Shown here piece by piece: positions 55,901 through 64,000 of a stretch of 64,000 nucleotides of DNA. The stretch comes from Chaetoceros tenuissimus (taxonomy: Eukaryota; Bacillariophyta; Thalassiosirophyceae; Chaetocerotales; Chaetocerotaceae). The stretch spans positions 310,001 to 374,000 of the forward strand of contig BLLK01000058.1 in NCBI GenBank assembly GCA_021927905.1. Direction: 5' to 3'. Numbering within the stretch: position 1 is the stretch's first letter; every line of letters begins with the position of its first letter. The translations under genes and the position numbers were made by a program. The notes below the pieces were generated by a model. The model was not told where the DNA came from. It saw only the letters and a program-made list of their open reading frames with translations, and did not search any database.

Positions 55901-57847
55901 TTGAATATGAAAATTGCAATTGGAGCACTCGCAGCTCTTGTCACTGTCCCAGAGGCAAGCGCTTTCTTGCCTAGCATCAATCTACAAAATGATGTGAAGA
56001 AGATGAGTCCTTTGTACTACATTGATCCGTCATCACCACAAGCGAGTGATGAAAATTGGAATCCAAAAAAGACTCTCGATACAAAAGATAACCAGGGTAA
56101 GATGGAAGAAATTGAGAATTTCAAACAAGCTCTATCTATGATGAATACTGCATCAATCTCATCCATGTTTTCTGGTCCTGATGATGTAGCTTCAGAAGAA
56201 TCTGTCATTGCTGAAGTACTGACAGAACTTGCACAGACTTTGGCTTCTGAAAATAATGAAGCTTCCGACCCTTTGACAATGGATGAAGTAGTCACAGCAT
56301 TGAAGAAGGGGTCCTCTGCTGCAGTAGACCTTGCAATTGACACCGCTGAGCTTGCATACATTGTCGCTTCTTCGCCAGAATTTAAACATGAGGCAGCTGA
56401 TATTCTATCTGGAAATGTCAAGGGCCTTGTAAAAGTTCCTGCACTTTTGCAGATGAAGATGCGCAACTTGGATATTTCGCGGGTAGAAATGATGAAAGGT
56501 GCTGCAAGTTCTATCTGGACTTCCAAAAACAAGGATGCTGGTGAGAGTATTGAGGATCGTTTGGCTTACTTTCAACAAGTCAAGGCTCGAATTGCGAAGC
56601 AAGACAAAGATGCTCTATTAGTGACAAATAATAGCGTCCTATCCGAATCCAAGCCGCAAGGGATCTTGCCTTCAACGTTGAATGAAGAGCTGGAGGAGAA
56701 GGAGCCAAGTGATTCATTTGCTTCAAGTATTGCAAATGCCTACGTCAAGACTGCTACTTACGACGAGCCAACTATGTTGAAGGCTAGAACTGAAGACCAA
56801 TCCGAAGTTGCACCAGGTGCAGAGGCAAATTATGGCAAAACAATCACTCAGACGAAAACATCTGAGGATGTAGTGCTGAAAGCAGAAGATTCATCTCCTA
56901 TCTTGTCAATAGATCATCCAGAGGTGAAGGACGTTGATGGTCCAGAAGGCGCTTATGTGATGGCACAAACTTTTGCAGAGGACATGGCTTTGACTAATGA
57001 TGAAATGCCATCTATGCCTCCTGTCATTGCCAAGGATGTCATTGAAGAAGTGAAGACTGCCATTGAAGAAGTAAAGGCTGTTGTCAGTCTAGAGGATGTT
57101 GCTGTCAAGGATCAGCCTCCTGCAGAAGCTTTGGTTGATACTGTAGATAGTGAAGTTGCGCCCCCTGTGATTGCCAATGATGTCGTTGAAGAAGTAAAGG
57201 CTGTTGTCAGTCTAGAGGATGTTGCTGTCAAGGATCAGCCTCCTGCAGAAGCTTTGGTTGATACTGGAGATAGTGAAGTTGCGCCCCTTGTGATTGCCAA
57301 AGATGTCGTTGAAGAAGTAAAGGCTGTTGTCAGTCTAGAGGATGTTGCTGTCAAGGATCACGATCCGGTTTCTTTGGAGGCTTTTGCTAATGGTGATATG
57401 TCCCCTATGCCTCCTGTCATTGCCAAGGATGTCATTGAGCAAGTGCAGCCTGTCGTTAGTCTAGAGGATGGTGCTGTCATGGATCAGCCTCCTGCAGAAG
57501 CTTTGGTTGATGCTGGAGATAGTGAAGTTGCTGACCCTGTGATTGCCAATGATGTCGTTGAAGAAGAAAAGGCTGTTGTCAGTCTAGAGGATGTTGCTGT
57601 CAAGGATCAGCCTCCTGCAGAAGATCCCATTTCTTTGGAGGCTTCTGCTGCATTTGTAGAAGACCAAGGCTTTATCGAGACTGCCGAAGCCGCAATTATG
57701 AATACTATTGAAGAAGAGGCATTTAATGAAGGTGCGGAAGCTGTAATCATGCAATCCTACAATGAAGGATCGTTTGTTGAAACCACTACACATACTATTT
57801 CAAAGCCATTCTTTGGTGCCAGCACCAACTATCTTGATAATTTGTAA
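55901..57847 (+). CDS. Plastid-targeted protein with 41-residue tandem repeats
   Basis: 648 residues, intronless. An N-terminal signal peptide ends in EASAFLPS, a textbook ASAF plastid motif. Residues about 40-260 are acidic and helical. The C-terminal half holds five tandem copies of a 41-residue unit (AVVSLEDVAVKDQPPAEALVD...VIANDVVEEVK) between about 57010 and 57640. The repeats are very similar in DNA (123-nt period, one unit 126 nt), so they are being homogenised or were recently expanded. No enzyme domain was recognised. An acidic, repeated protein in the plastid or periplastid space is the best description. Confidence 0.75.
   Translation: MNMKIAIGALAALVTVPEASAFLPSINLQNDVKKMSPLYYIDPSSPQASDENWNPKKTLDTKDNQGKMEEIENFKQALSMMNTASISSMFSGPDDVASEESVIAEVLTELAQTLASENNEASDPLTMDEVVTALKKGSSAAVDLAIDTAELAYIVASSPEFKHEAADILSGNVKGLVKVPALLQMKMRNLDISRVEMMKGAASSIWTSKNKDAGESIEDRLAYFQQVKARIAKQDKDALLVTNNSVLSESKPQGILPSTLNEELEEKEPSDSFASSIANAYVKTATYDEPTMLKARTEDQSEVAPGAEANYGKTITQTKTSEDVVLKAEDSSPILSIDHPEVKDVDGPEGAYVMAQTFAEDMALTNDEMPSMPPVIAKDVIEEVKTAIEEVKAVVSLEDVAVKDQPPAEALVDTVDSEVAPPVIANDVVEEVKAVVSLEDVAVKDQPPAEALVDTGDSEVAPLVIAKDVVEEVKAVVSLEDVAVKDHDPVSLEAFANGDMSPMPPVIAKDVIEQVQPVVSLEDGAVMDQPPAEALVDAGDSEVADPVIANDVVEEEKAVVSLEDVAVKDQPPAEDPISLEASAAFVEDQGFIETAEAAIMNTIEEEAFNEGAEAVIMQSYNEGSFVETTTHTISKPFFGASTNYLDNL
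57010..57640 (+). repeat. Coding minisatellite, 123-nt period, five units
   Basis: The shared segment GTTGTCAGTCTAGAGG recurs at about 57080, 57203, 57326, 57452 (diverged) and 57575. Period is 123, 123, 126 and 123 nt, so the frame is kept. Confidence 0.9.
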
Positions 57848-58045
57848 GCCTTGTGAGAATTGAAAAGCCTGGTTCGAATTTAATTGTTTTAAAAATTTGA
57901 TTTAACAAAAAATCTTGTGATTCACATCTTTAGCTCCATCAACGCTAGGTTTATGAAGGAAAAGGGGAAGAGTTGGAAGACTGTTGGAAGGGGTACCAAT
58001 TATACATTACGTACATTTTTATAGTTACAAATGAAAATCTTCTAG

Positions 58046-59256
58046 CTAGAACTTCCCCGTAGTAGAAACACGTCTTGAACGACCGAAAGAAGTCATTGCA
58101 TTGCTTGTGTCCATTTTATCCGCAACAACATGCACCTTCTCAGAATATCCAATGACAGCTTTGGTAGTTTTACTCAAAGTTGCTAAAAATGACAATACAA
58201 GAACATCCTCGTATTGCTTCTCTAACTCTTGTCCTAAATCACTCGTGCCTTGTCTGTACAGCGGATGTCTTCCCATAACTAATGGCAATTGCTTCACCAA
58301 ACTCTTGACTTGTCTCAGGAGTACATGGTCAGTTTGAATTTCTCCATCACGACATTTACGCAAATACTCCAGTAAAATAGCAATCCTAGAATTCATAGCG
58401 TCTACACTCGTCAAAAGAGTCTGGATGTGCATCATGGTCTCAGTATCTTGTGAAGCAGCTGGTTTTTTGTCTTGCTTGATATCCTCTTCAGTATTCATAC
58501 TTGCATCACCCCCAGAACTTTCATTGCTTCTCACCACAGTTGGGCGAGTATTGAACACCTTTTCAACAGCAATACGCTCCGGTCCAAAAGACTCCAATTC
58601 AAAATCTAAATGAATAAATGCTTTTCCAGACGATTCAAACACCGACAATGGCAATTCTTCCTCTTTATCCAATTTCTCTCTAGCAGACTCCCCACTTACT
58701 CCTTGTTCAGTAGAATGTGGTTTTGCATCTGGTTCAGTAGTATCCATAAGGATAAAAAGTGGATCTTTATGGAACTGCTTCATCCATCCGTGATGGATTT
58801 CCAAGTCATTCGGTGTCACTTCTCCCTCGGAGACTTTGTACCAGCCTACAACATCATGATTCGGAAACACTTTTTGATGCAGTTCAATCTTTGTTTTGAT
58901 GTGATTTAGTTGTGATTCCGAGAGGGTAGTTCCACTAGCTTCTACTTCTTCCGCGTCAATGATGGTGATGGTGGACAAAAGTTGCGTTTGATGATTCTGA
59001 CCGAATAAAAGTCCAATGACTGGTGATGAAGCAGGAAGGGCCGATCCACCACATGATACTCTTGTATGATGATCTGATATTCCAATGATTGCAAGCTATG
59101 GAGAGGTACAAAGAATGAGAGTATTAGATTGAGTGAAAACATGTCAAGGACGAAGCAAAGAGAAAAATGAGAGCTTACTGGATGAAGGCGGACGGCCTTT
59201 TCTTGACTGCTACTCTTGTCCATATCTACGTCCATCCTTTCTTCTTCTTCTATCAC
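58046..59256 (-). CDS. COP9 signalosome subunit 6
   Basis: Two exons, 59179-59256 and 58046-59095, with an 83-nt intron; about 375 residues. The joined start reads VRLHPLAIIGISDHHTRV, followed by SPVIGLLFGQN, the MPN domain. It lacks the metal-binding H-x-H...D of the active deneddylase, as expected for CSN6 rather than CSN5. GWYKVSEGEVTP and ILMDTTEP belong to the same fold, and the helical C-terminal part (LLTSVDAMNSRIAILLEYLRK, QLPLVMG) matches the CSN6/eIF3F/Rpn8-type tail. CSN6 is a scaffold subunit of the complex that removes NEDD8 from cullins. A Ser/Asp-rich insert (SGGDASMNTEEDIKQDKK) separates MPN and tail. Confidence 0.9.
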
Positions 59257-59949
59257 TTATGTGTGTGTACTAGATTTAGGGTTATGTCAATGTAATGTTT
59301 CAATTAGCTGTAGGTATCTACTTATTAGATTCTCACAAACAAAAAATAACAAGCAAAAATCTTTCGTCTCTCTGTTCTCTTCTGCTCTGTGCACTTTGCT
59401 CCGCCCTCTCATGTAGGATCCTACCCTATCCATAAAAATGGATCAGTCACGTGGAACGATGTACGTACGGCGATTTGGAGGAGCCAAAACAAAATTACAA
59501 AATGGAAAGTGAAGATGTTAAGATGTTGTTCAAGAACATACTGGAAGCCTCTTCAAGCTTCATCTATTACGTCGACTTTTGGCATAAAGATATCTTCGTC
59601 TCAAAGAGAATATCAGCATTGCCTTTATATAAGATATATAAGTGAGGCAATCTCAGATTTGTGCCTTTTGGATCCATCCATACTCACTTAAATGCGATAA
59701 AGCATTTCCCACGACCTCTCTCATCACTTCATTGAAATTTCATTGGATATTTCAAAAGTCTTTCATTGCCTATCTTTTTGATCAAGGAAAGAATTTTACA
59801 GTAGGCAAATCATTTGCTAATATTTGCTACTATTGCATTCTACATACAAATCTAGAAGGGACATTCTTACTCACCTCTAGCTTTGAAAATCAGCCATCCG
59901 AACCTCATTATTCCTTGAGTTACACACATATCCGAAACTGCACTTAACA
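59257..59949. other. Divergent intergenic region
   Basis: About 690 bp between CSN6 and the palmitoyltransferase gene. Several short overlapping open stretches show no domain and are judged non-coding. Confidence 0.45.
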
Positions 59950-61621
59950 ATGGTGTGTAACATAGGCACATCGCCAACCTCTTCTACCAAATGGCTATCA
60001 CTCGATATTTGTGGCTTGGGATGCTCATTCTTATCCTACTTTTGCCACTTATTCGCATTACACACAATTTACACCTCTCTAATATCCTCTTCGACATCAG
60101 CCACATGGGTGTTTTACATTTTATATGTTCCTTGCTCAATACTAGCCCTTATAAGTTTATTTCAAGCACAACATACTGATCCAGGAGCTGTACCAATCGG
60201 TGCGAGACCTTTGAGAGTTGAAAAAGTTGAAAACGATGATGCAAGTGAAATGTCGGATAAATCTAGTTTACTTCAAAATATGGATGGAATTGATGTTTCA
60301 CAAGCTATCCGAAATGGATTAGATGCTGAAATGGAAGATAAAAATGTCTTGGGATTAGAGGATGGCGAAGAATTGAGTCATGTGTCATTGGCAGATGAGG
60401 AGGGAAGTAAGACTGGTGCTTCTGTAAATAGTAGAATTAGTACTATGAGCAATGGTAATAAAGATGCAAATATCGAAAATGGCTTGGATAGAGTAAGGCG
60501 GCCTATCGTAAGGATGAAAGGGATCAAAGTTTGCAAAGCCTGTAAATTTAATTACAAACCTGTGCGATCGCATCATGATTCAGTAACTGGAAGGTGTATT
60601 TGTAAATTTGATCATTTCTGGTAAGTTACATCTCATTGTCCTTTGATTGATAATTCACCATCAACTTTCGAGAGTCTAACAATTTATCTACAGTCCGGTA
60701 AGTTGCAGATTATTTGTTAATTGGATGTTGAAGAGAAATCACTTTGTTAAGGGTATTTATTCTAACTCAAATTCAATAATATAGTGGGTAGGAAATGCAG
60801 TGGGTGCTTTGAACCACAAGTTCTTCATTCTGTTTATATTCTATACATTTCTGACAAGTGGTATTTCGCTATTCTTAATCGTGGAGCGATTCGTTCGATG
60901 TGGCTACACAATCGAAATGCCAAATGATGAGGTGACAAGAGGTTCAACAGAAAACAGAGATCCTGATATCAGTGATGTCAAAAATGTAATATGGGGAGAT
61001 ACTTTCGAAGAACAATATAAAGGGGATGAGGGAGACCCATCCGGACGTATGCTTGCAGATGACGATGATACCAATCGTACATTTATGTTTGATGGGTGTA
61101 CGGATATTTATTCTATGAAAGTATTGATCCTACTGATTATGTCCTTTTGTTTTTTGATATTTACTTGCTGCATGCTGTTTGAACAGGTGGAGGCTATAGA
61201 AAATAATGTTTCGAAAATTGCGCAGTGGAAATTGAAACAGGGTGCAAATCCTGAAGAATATGCAAAAGTAGGAAAGGGTTATAACGAAATCTTTGGAGTG
61301 GGAATCGGGTCAAAGGGTTCACATATCGGACTCCATTGGTTTCTGCCGTTCTCTGTTCAATTTCCATCTGAAAGAGAAAAGGAACGGGTACTTGGTTTCG
61401 AATACTCGGAGAAATGGGGCAATGTAATTTATGAAGAAGGAATGATAGAGGAAGATGAGTATGATGAAGAGCAAGGTTTCGTCATGCCACCAGATAAATG
61501 CGTTGAGATAGAATTACCTGCAACCAGGAGAGGTTTGCACAGGAATGGTACTATCAGCAAAAGATCTTATAGTAAACTTGAAACAGATGCTTCGGAGAAT
61601 TCATCTCACCACCTAGTTTAG
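59950..61621 (+). CDS. DHHC-family palmitoyltransferase with a DHFC motif
   Basis: Exons 59950-60620, a 4-nt exon 60694-60697 and 60785-61621; about 502 residues. Four transmembrane helices: two before and two after the Cys-rich domain. DPG motif (TDPGAVP) follows helix 2. A Ser/Asp/Asn-rich insert of about 100 residues comes before the Cys-rich domain (VCKACKFNYKPVRSHH, GRCICKFDHFCPWVGNAVG in the spliced form). The family signature Asp-His-His-Cys is Asp-His-Phe-Cys (221-224); the catalytic cysteine remains. The usual TTxE motif after helix 4 is replaced by QVEAIENN. The enzyme attaches palmitate to cysteines of membrane-associated proteins at the ER, Golgi or plasma membrane. Loss of the second His may lower activity; yeast Akr1, with DHYC, shows that variants can work. 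Confidence 0.85.
60694..60697 (+). other. 4-nt micro-exon in the palmitoyltransferase gene
   Basis: TCCG between CTACAG and GTAAGT. The upstream exon ends in TG; TG+T gives the catalytic Cys, CCG gives Pro, and the next exon begins TGG (Trp), forming CPW. Skipping it would give TGT GGG TAG, an immediate stop. Confidence 0.8.
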
Positions 61622-62298
61622 AAACATAATGGATATTTAAAATCGGAAAGAACAGACAACATAATCTACTACCAATATCACCACTTATAATGCGAACACT
61701 AAATTATGCGTGACAAGAAGAGTTTATTTTGTGACACCTCAACTCTGTTCCAGCGGGCGATTCTGTTTTTTCTAATCTTGAAAGACAAGCGTGACCGTTA
61801 CCGATTCAATTTTATGAGTACTACACTGCAGATCGTACTCTCTTCGACATATCATAGTTCAAATGATGTGTTCAATGACTAACCATCACTATGTGTATTG
61901 GCTCTTCATACTTTGTAAGAAAAATCAATCGTATTGCACATCACCATCCACATCGACCAAAAAAGAAGAAGGCCAGTATTAGCACAGCCAATCGCAAAGG
62001 TCACATACAGCTGTATATTGTCACAATTTTGTCCTAAAATAACGCTAAATTCTAAAGAAGTTGAAGTCAAAAATTCAAATTCGTGCATAATTTCTCCATA
62101 TGGATATCTTCCTCATCTTCCCTTCAATAACTCAGTGTTCGCAAATTTAAATCCAGAACACTGGTTGTCAGTTTACATTACCATCGAAGAAAGCCAGACT
62201 GCTCATAAATTATAAACCAACCCGAAATACAAAACATTACACTTCGACACGAATAAGTATCTTCATACAAAAAACATCACCCCAAAGAGCATTGCAAC
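61622..62298. other. Intergenic, upstream of the fourth ShKT-like gene
   Basis: About 680 bp with no supported gene. Confidence 0.45.
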
Positions 62299-63617
62299 AT
62301 GTTTCGTACCTTTAAATCACTTGCGATCATTTCCTTCCTGCTTCTGATGCACATGGTAAATACTTTGTAGTCGTAAAGTTAGTGTTTCATTTCAATTAGA
62401 TCAAAGTTCTCACGATTGATTCAATACTACTTGAAAGTGCGAGGCAAAAAATATTCTAAACCGGCCAACTGTCCTCCCGATGTGGTCAAATATATGCCTC
62501 CAACAAATCTTGACGATGTTGACATTGATCAAGCCACATCCTGCAACAATTACGAAACGGCAGCCACTATTTCTATGGCATGGAATGGCATTGATCAAAT
62601 CAGAGCTGGTAATCCATCGGCGCCTTCTCAGTTGAAATGGAACAAAGTTTCCTGTACCAAGAAAGGAAAATACCAATACCCAAGATTTTCATGCAATGTG
62701 AATGGCCAAATGATCGTAATGGGTAAGAAGCAATTCCAAGACTGTCGCGCCAAGATGATTGCCTCTTGCCAGCAAATGGAACCTAATATGTGTCCTTGTT
62801 ACGATACAAAAACTTTGTTTTCAAACTTTGAGGCTTTGAACCAACATAAAATTGATCCTGGCAAGAGTTGTAAGGTTGACAGCCCTATGGCAATTGCTAT
62901 CAGCCCTAATTTTGGAGGTACGAAAGCTATGTGCTCCTTCAACTCCAGCAATAAATGGTGCATGAATACCTCAGGCCAAACCATGGATATCACCAGTACG
63001 CAGTTGGATAAGTGCGAAAGTGTCATGGAAGAATCTTGCGAGGCATTAGATGTTCCAACTTGTTATGACGAGCGTGATTATAAGTTCGAGGGCAAAACAA
63101 GGAAGAATTGCCAGTGGGCCGCCCTGGAATATGCTGATGGGAAAAAGAGAAGATGCAACAGAATGGACAGACAGGATAAAACCTATGTCTACGAGCATTG
63201 TAGATGGACTTGCAAGTAAGTCTCTTCAATTTTCTAAATGACAAGTTTGATCACCGTGCATAATGAACTAACAAAACCTTTTCTTCAAAAAGTGCATGTG
63301 AATGCCAAGACATGCCTCAATTCTATCTTGGCAATGACAGAACTAAAGATTGTGACTACTTCAACACTTTGAAAAATTCTAATAAAGCAGAGGATAGACA
63401 GCAATTTGAGAAGTACCGTCAAATTCCAGCTGTATCCCGTAGTTGCCCGATCACATGCAAGTCTGGATGCTGCATGGATAATCCAAAATTCAAGTTTACC
63501 ACTTCTAATGGAAAAGTATTTTCTTGTGGCGATGTTGCTTCAGGTTCAAATACAGACCTCTGTGTACAAAGAAACGTTGGAAGACATTGCAAAGCAGCAT
63601 GTGGCAATTGCCAGTAA
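62299..63617 (+). CDS. Secreted Cys-rich protein with ShKT-like domains (paralogue 4)
   Basis: Probable exons: 62299-62355 (19 residues, hydrophobic signal), 62407-63215 and 63293-63617; about 396 residues. Same family as the cluster at 41.4-46.6 kb: an N-terminal Cys unit, EPNMCPCYDTKTLF, then CYDERDYKFEGKTRKNCQW to CRWTCNACEC, DCDYFNTLKN to CPITC, and SGCCMDNPKFKFTT ending CKAACGNCQ. Unlike the others it has an additional intron within the ShKT region and lies on the opposite strand 16 kb away. The first intron would be only 51 nt; its acceptor (TCAAAG) is the only one that keeps the frame, so the exact N-terminus is uncertain. Confidence 0.78.
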
Positions 63618-64000
63618 TTTGCAAAGTATTGTTCCAGACTTGGTCACATCTCTACACCAGATCAGGTTTTGATACGCACCTTCTTTTCTACTACCTTTTT
63701 CTCCATGTCTACATGTTTATGATATATTTGATAAATTTTCACGCAAGTTCCCTCGAGCAGCACTACATATTCATTAACATTCAAGCTTTCTACACTTACG
63801 AGTACAGGATTCTTTTCCTACTACCGTCATCATTTATCTACAACCTATACAATTCACACATAATGCATTGCGACCCAAGTTTGACCAAGTCTCGGTTACA
63901 TGACTGCATATCCTTATCGTCAAATTTAAACATTTTACTTCTTTTGGGCTAAATATACATACTTTCATGCTATTCTCATGCTTTCAAATCTTGTCATGTT
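63618..64000. other. 3' flank at the window edge
   Basis: AT-rich sequence with no supported gene. Confidence 0.4.

Noticed and set aside
59389-59947. Three overlapping plus-strand frames before the palmitoyltransferase gene
   Set aside because: They overlap each other in different frames, lack any conserved motif, and sit where the promoter should be.
1-64000. CRISPR arrays, tRNA and rRNA genes
   Set aside because: No regularly spaced repeat-spacer pattern was seen, and no cloverleaf or rRNA core sequence was recognised by eye. A tRNAscan or Rfam search would settle the RNA genes.

Overview
The window reads as nuclear DNA of a diatom, most likely a centric one. It is AT-rich and has short GT-AG introns (mostly 50-110 nt). 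It contains a fucoxanthin-chlorophyll protein gene, and several N-termini are a signal peptide followed by an AF or ASAF(AP)-type motif, the diatom mark for import into the complex plastid. A full-length axonemal dynein heavy chain and an NME7-type axonemal kinase imply that the organism builds a flagellum, which in diatoms means the sperm of centric species. The exact species cannot be named from the sequence.

Layout. 0-4 kb: an aldo/keto reductase with a tripartite thylakoid-lumen type presequence, head to head with a membrane-anchored dephospho-CoA kinase. 4-17.6 kb: the dynein heavy chain. 17.6-22.1 kb: an unclassified inserted block of two tandem, head-to-tail copies of one element. Three versions of the dynein C-terminal tail (WRLAGVALLCEV plus stop) bracket and separate the copies. 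The element carries, on the minus strand, a spliced coiled-coil gene and a small basic ORF with NUMOD3-like repeats. 22-30 kb: small host genes, including an EAPP-like zinc protein, a GIY-YIG/zinc-knuckle protein, an acidic plastid protein and two low-complexity proteins. 30.7-41 kb: a tiny membrane protein, a plastid Hsp100/Clp with an unusual insert, an FCP antenna gene, plastid-type arginyl-tRNA synthetase and a low-complexity nuclear-type protein. 41-46.6 kb: three tandem paralogues of a secreted cysteine-rich ShKT-like family, with a fourth at 62.3-63.6 kb. 47-62 kb: an RWDD2-like protein, a dolichol/phytol-kinase-family enzyme, a membrane protein, an EF-hand protein, NME7, a tandem-repeat plastid protein, COP9 signalosome subunit 6 and a DHHC-family palmitoyltransferase whose catalytic motif reads DHFC and is completed by a 4-nt micro-exon.

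The genes are not organised as an operon. Functional links are loose: dynein and NME7 both belong to the axoneme; the FCP, Clp, ArgRS, repeat protein and acidic AF-motif protein all appear plastid-directed. The strongest candidate for something undescribed is the dynein-tail-associated element at 17.56-22.14 kb. It looks like DNA that inserts exactly at the conserved 3' end of a dynein heavy-chain gene and leaves a usable copy of that end behind. No tRNA, rRNA or CRISPR array was recognised.
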